The notes under the pieces: model-generated
Told to the model about the DNA's origin: nothing
Databases searched by the model: none
Seen by the model: only the letters and a program-made list of their open reading frames with translations
Translations under genes and position numbers: made by a program
NCBI GenBank assembly: GCA_038373865.1
Contig: JAXGGA010000082.1
Span: 294,091 to 358,090, forward strand
Direction: 5' to 3'
DNA: 64,000 nt
Source of the DNA: Uloborus plumipes
Taxonomy: Eukaryota; Arthropoda; Arachnida; Araneae; Uloboridae
Shown: positions 60,724 through 64,000 of the stretch, one piece after another
Layout: the number at the start of each line of letters is the position of its first letter
Numbering within the stretch: the first letter of the stretch is position 1

Positions 60724-61063
60724 TAACCATTGAAGAAAAAGTGGATTTAACTAAAGATGTCGAGAATAATCCTACTGTTAAAATAAAAGCCTTGGCACTT
60801 TATGTATGGCATATCACAAGGTACATTACGAAACAAAGGGTGGTTCTGCAAATCTTAATTATAAAAAAATCAAGGAGTGCACATACCCATACATTGAAAC
60901 TGCGTTCTTAAAATGGTTTAAGAAGTATGAGCATAAAATGAACTGAAATCATTATGAGTGGAATTCTCCTTTGTGAAAAAGCACTTGATTTTGGCAAATT
61001 TCTTGGACATATGGATTTGGTGGCAGTGGATGGTTAGAGGTTTAACCTTTAAGAACCGGGTGG

Positions 61064-61651
61064 CAGGGGCGGCAAATAAGGGGGGCAAGAGGGAGCGGTC
61101 GCACCCCCAAATATTTTTCACAGAATGTCAAAAAACGGATGAATTCCATTATGTATAACACAAATCAACGATCACGTGCAAAAGGAACGAAAAAAAATTC
61201 AAAAAATTTTTTTCAACAAAAATTGATAAAACTCATCCATAAACAAATTCTCAAGATTACTTCCAGCAACAGAGGAATCTGAAGAAAATGATCTGAAACA
61301 AATACAACGGGGCAAGAAAGGATTTTCAACTTTAGCTGTTTGGGAAATAGTACAAGAGACTGGAAATCCATGGAAAAAATCTTCTTCTGAGTCCAAATAT
61401 TTCAGATTAAAACTTGACTAGAAGTTAAAAACTAATTTCCAATCACGACACTTTATGTGATGACTAATTACAAAATAATTTTAAAGTTTGGTGAAAAAAA
61501 TTAAATTGTTTTAATAACTCAAATCTTTTTTATTATTCAATCTAGTTTCAGATATCTTTCTTTTAACCAACATGTATTTTTTTTCATACTTAGGTACGTC
61601 ATATTTAAAAAAACTCGCCCCCTCAAACGAAATGTTGAAATGCCGCCCCTG
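61064..61651. mobile_element. hAT-type MITE with 8-bp duplication CCGGGTGG
   Basis: Ends CAGGGGCGGCA and inverted TGCCGCCCCTG are perfect over 11 bp. CCGGGTGG flanks both sides (61056-61063 and 61652-61659), an exact 8-bp target duplication. It is 588 bp with no transposase and inserts into the CENP-B-like DNA-binding part of the Tigger gene. Confidence 0.9.
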
Positions 61652-61771
61652 CCGGGTGGTACACATGCTGTACCGCAAGTCAAAAAAGACTTGCGGATGA
61701 GAATGAAATCTTCGGATCTACCCATTGGTGCAGGGGATTTTTCCAAGTTTCCATACCTCCTTACTGGGGGA

Positions 61772-61942
61772 CAGGAACGTCATTTGGGGGGGCAGGGGGG
61801 GTCAATTGCCCCCTCCCCTGACTTTGAGAAATCAATGTATTTACCTATAAGTGGGTGCGGCATTTGATGTTTTCCGATGAAATTGCATTGTGTTTGGACC
61901 CTTTGCCCCCCCCCCCTCAAAAAACTTGAAATGATGTCCCTG
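61772..61942. mobile_element. 171-bp hAT-type MITE
   Basis: Left CAGGAACGTCATTT and right inverted AAATGATGTCCCTG match at 12 of 14 positions. Flanks CTGGGGGA (61764-61771) and CTGGGGAA (61943-61950) form an 8-bp duplication with one mismatch. G/C tracts lie just inside both ends. Confidence 0.8.
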
Positions 61943-63094
61943 CTGGGGAATTATGGCATTATATTCAAGCCGCGAAGTCATAAAACCTAAGTGCTTGCCG
62001 TTGCACTTTCCAGTTTTATGAGGAAAAGAGATCTACGATTCAACAGTTGTACCACCCGTCTCAAAAGGAAAACTTCTATACGAATAGCCTGGATCCAAAA
62101 GGTTAAAGCTCATCATAAGAGTTTTTTGCAACTTTCACAAGAAGTTAAAGAGGTCCCGAAAAATCTAAGTGAAGAATAGAAAATAAGACTTCACACCCTA
62201 CTGTTTGGTTACAAAGCATCAGACATTTTTGATATTGATGAAACCGGATTGTTCTACAAATGTGTTTTCCAAAAAATTTTAATGTTTAAAGGAGTTTTGC
62301 ATTGGAGGAAAAATGAGTAAAAATTGCTTAACTGTATTTGTTGGTGCCAATGCTGAGAGATCAGAAAAATTACTCCTCTTAGTTATTGATAAATTGAAGA
62401 ACCCTCATTGTTTTCAGAATGTCAAATCTTTGCCAGTAAATTATAAAAGTAACAAGAAACCATGGATGACCAGTGCTCTGTTTGAAGACTATGCAAGAAA
62501 ACTCGATTTTAGTTTTCATAAAAAATTTCAAAAAGTTTACTGTTTGTGGACAACTGTACAGAGTATCCAAATTTTAAAAATTTAAAATCAATTAAGCTTG
62601 AATTTTTCCCACTAAATACAAGGGCAAAACTTCAGCCTTGTGATCAGAGAACAATTCGTAATTTAAAAGTGCATTATAGAAACAGAGTAATTAGAAAGCT
62701 CATTAAAAACATTGAAAATAATAAAGAGAGTACAAGTTCTGTATGGGTATTAAAAGCTCTTAGAATGGTTTTTAGTACTTGGGGAAATGATGTTTCCCAA
62801 GAAACAATTGAATAATTGCTTTCAAAAATGCGGATTTTTTCCTTCAAGTCCTGCTAATATTGCTGATGAAGTTAACGAACCTTTGGAAAACGAGTTCAAA
62901 GATGTAAAGGAAGTAGTTTTAAGAACAATCATTAGAACTTTCTGACTACGTAAATGTTAACTCGGAACTCAGTACTTGTGATGAACTGTGCGATGAAGAT
63001 ATTATTGCAGAAGTAACAGACAATGAAGAAGATACAGACACTGAAGAGGATATTGAACGTTCTGAACAGAATGATTTTCCAACAAAATACTGTA

Positions 63095-63745
63095 TATACT
63101 CGCGTATAAGTCGAGAAATTTAGTACAAAAAATGAAGATGAAAGTTAGGGGGTCAACTTATGCGCAGGGCAGAATTTCCGAAATTTTTTCCCGAACAGCT
63201 CTTCGAAAAAACTGTAAAGCTAGAAGATTTTTCCGATTCAGTTCAACTACTTAAAACAGACGCTAAAGAAGTAAATACTCATGCATTCTACTGTAATTTT
63301 GCATGATTTGATTGTAAAATGAAGAATAAATAGTTACAATAAACCACCCACGGCGCGTGAATTGCAAATTTTCTGATTGTTGGTGTTTATCTTTTTTAAA
63401 AAGGAATATAATACGGCTACATCACAAAATTTTATTGATAATAATGCAAAATAAAAGCAACAGATAGCAAAATTTGTAATCGCAAAACCAAACCCTTTAC
63501 AAAAACCGCGATCACAAAAATGAACCCTTTTTGCGAAAAAGAATAACAATGTGTGCTGTTTCTAACGCAAGAATGCTCACTGCATTTCATTTTCCTTCTT
63601 TTTAAAAGGGTTATATTCAAAAATCGCAGGAAAACGTTCCCGATCGTTTCAGAAAGTGCGGGCTCAACCTATACACGGGTTTCCGATTTTCCTTCCAAAA
63701 GTAGGGGGTCGACTTGTACGCGAGATCAACCTATATACGAGTATA
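63095..63745. mobile_element. TA-flanked element with TATACTCGCGTATAAGTCGA-like ends
   Basis: The left end is TATACTCGCGTATAAGTCGA. The right end on the minus strand reads TATACTCGTATATAGGTTGA. TA flanks at 63093-63094 and 63746-63747. A second inverted pair inside has AGGGGGTCAACTTATGCGC and GTAGGGGGTCGACTTGTACG. It is 651 bp and non-coding, and cuts the C-terminal codons of the Tigger transposase exactly in frame. Confidence 0.85.
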
Positions 63746-64000
63746 TAAGGTAGATGTTAGTAGTGCACTATCAATTATTCATTGTTTGATTAAAAGTATG
63801 GAAAATATTCCAAAGGATATATTCAACGCCATGTGTAAAATTTATGATTTAATATATAACAGTAATAATATTTTTTTTTTTTTTTTTAAGATAAGCCAGC
63901 ATAAAGCAATAATTAGTAAATGTGAAGAAAGGAAAATATATTTTATTAGTAATATTATCTTTGTTCATGTACTTCTACATTTTACAGTTACATAACTTTT

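Larger units (their letters stand above)
59594..63870 (+). pseudogene. Tigger transposase gene, fragmented
   Basis: Reading across the insertions: an ATG at 59594 starts MRKRKLIFL. After the foldback the same frame goes on as TIEEKVDLTKDVENN, the usual N-terminal helix-turn-helix. Around 60950 SGILLCEKALDFGKFLG is the second DNA-binding domain (CENP-B type). The catalytic domain begins near 62190 with GYKASDIFDIDETGLFYK, which holds the first Asp. It continues through CLTVFVGANAERSEKLLLLV, FQNVKSLPVNYKSNKKPWMT and VDNCTEYPN-like text, then LQPCDQRTIRNLKVHYRNRV. The acidic C-terminus (EEDTDTEEDIERSE) is cut at 63094 and resumes at 63748 with VDVSSALSIIHCLIKSMENI. Several frameshifts and stops show it is dead. 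The stretch 61660-62160 apart from the MITE is not clearly transposase. Confidence 0.85.
58918..64000 (+). mobile_element. Tigger-type (pogo) transposon, broken by four insertions
   Basis: The left end CAGTCTACTCTCAATATCTA is a Tigger-like terminal repeat directly after TA (58916-58917). Its decayed transposase gene runs along the plus strand to about 63870. No right end is seen before the window stops. Four later elements sit inside: 59621-60723, 61064-61651, 61772-61942 and 63095-63745. It lies upstream of the first visible REEP exon, probably in that gene's first intron. Confidence 0.85.

Noticed and set aside
61199..61396. 65-codon minus-strand frame in the hAT MITE
   Set aside because: It lies wholly inside a non-autonomous element, is short and has no transposase motif.

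Overview
This window is eukaryotic nuclear DNA from an arthropod. It is AT-rich (about two-thirds A+T by eye), has spliced genes with GT/AG introns of 1-5 kb, and is full of nested transposable elements. The REEP-family protein reads like arthropod ReepA. The mix of Tigger, hAT, Tc1, Helitron, Penelope and tRNA-derived SINE remnants would suit a chelicerate such as a spider, but that placement is only a guess.

Two host genes can be supported. (1) On the minus strand, 57966 down to 35395, lie eight coding exons of a REEP1-4 type ER-shaping protein. All splice phases agree from the TB2/DP1/HVA22 domain to the stop codon. The short first exon with the start codon is not in the window. (2) On the plus strand, 23973-24539 is the main exon of a small secreted protein with a Tyr/Pro/Gly-rich tail. 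It follows a 3' splice site and has a polyA signal just after the stop. A 7-codon first exon at 18656-18676 would complete its signal peptide across a 5.3 kb intron. I do not recognise its family.

The rest is mostly mobile DNA. 1.4-5.0 kb: a 404-bp tandem duplication split by a CACAG-ended transposon, which itself holds a TA-flanked element. 5.5-6.1 kb: three head-to-tail tRNA-derived SINEs. 6.3-8.4 kb: seven copies of one 13-mer, a 147-bp minisatellite and a TTAA-flanked element. 8.9-9.4 kb: a dead Tc1 transposase. 14.6-17.3 kb: a Helitron-like element invaded by a hAT element. 19-23 kb: LINE fragments and duplications inside the proposed intron. 28.2-29.3 kb: a truncated Penelope-like element with 58-bp inverted ends, and a second decayed copy at 30.9 kb. 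35-58 kb: REEP introns carrying hAT, piggyBac-like, foldback and Tigger-derived elements. 58.9 kb to the window end: a Tigger transposon broken by four later insertions, each marked by its own target-site duplication.

The host genes are not functionally linked as far as can be seen. The main value of the window is the REEP gene model, the unrecognised secreted protein, and a readable stack of insertions with precise boundaries.
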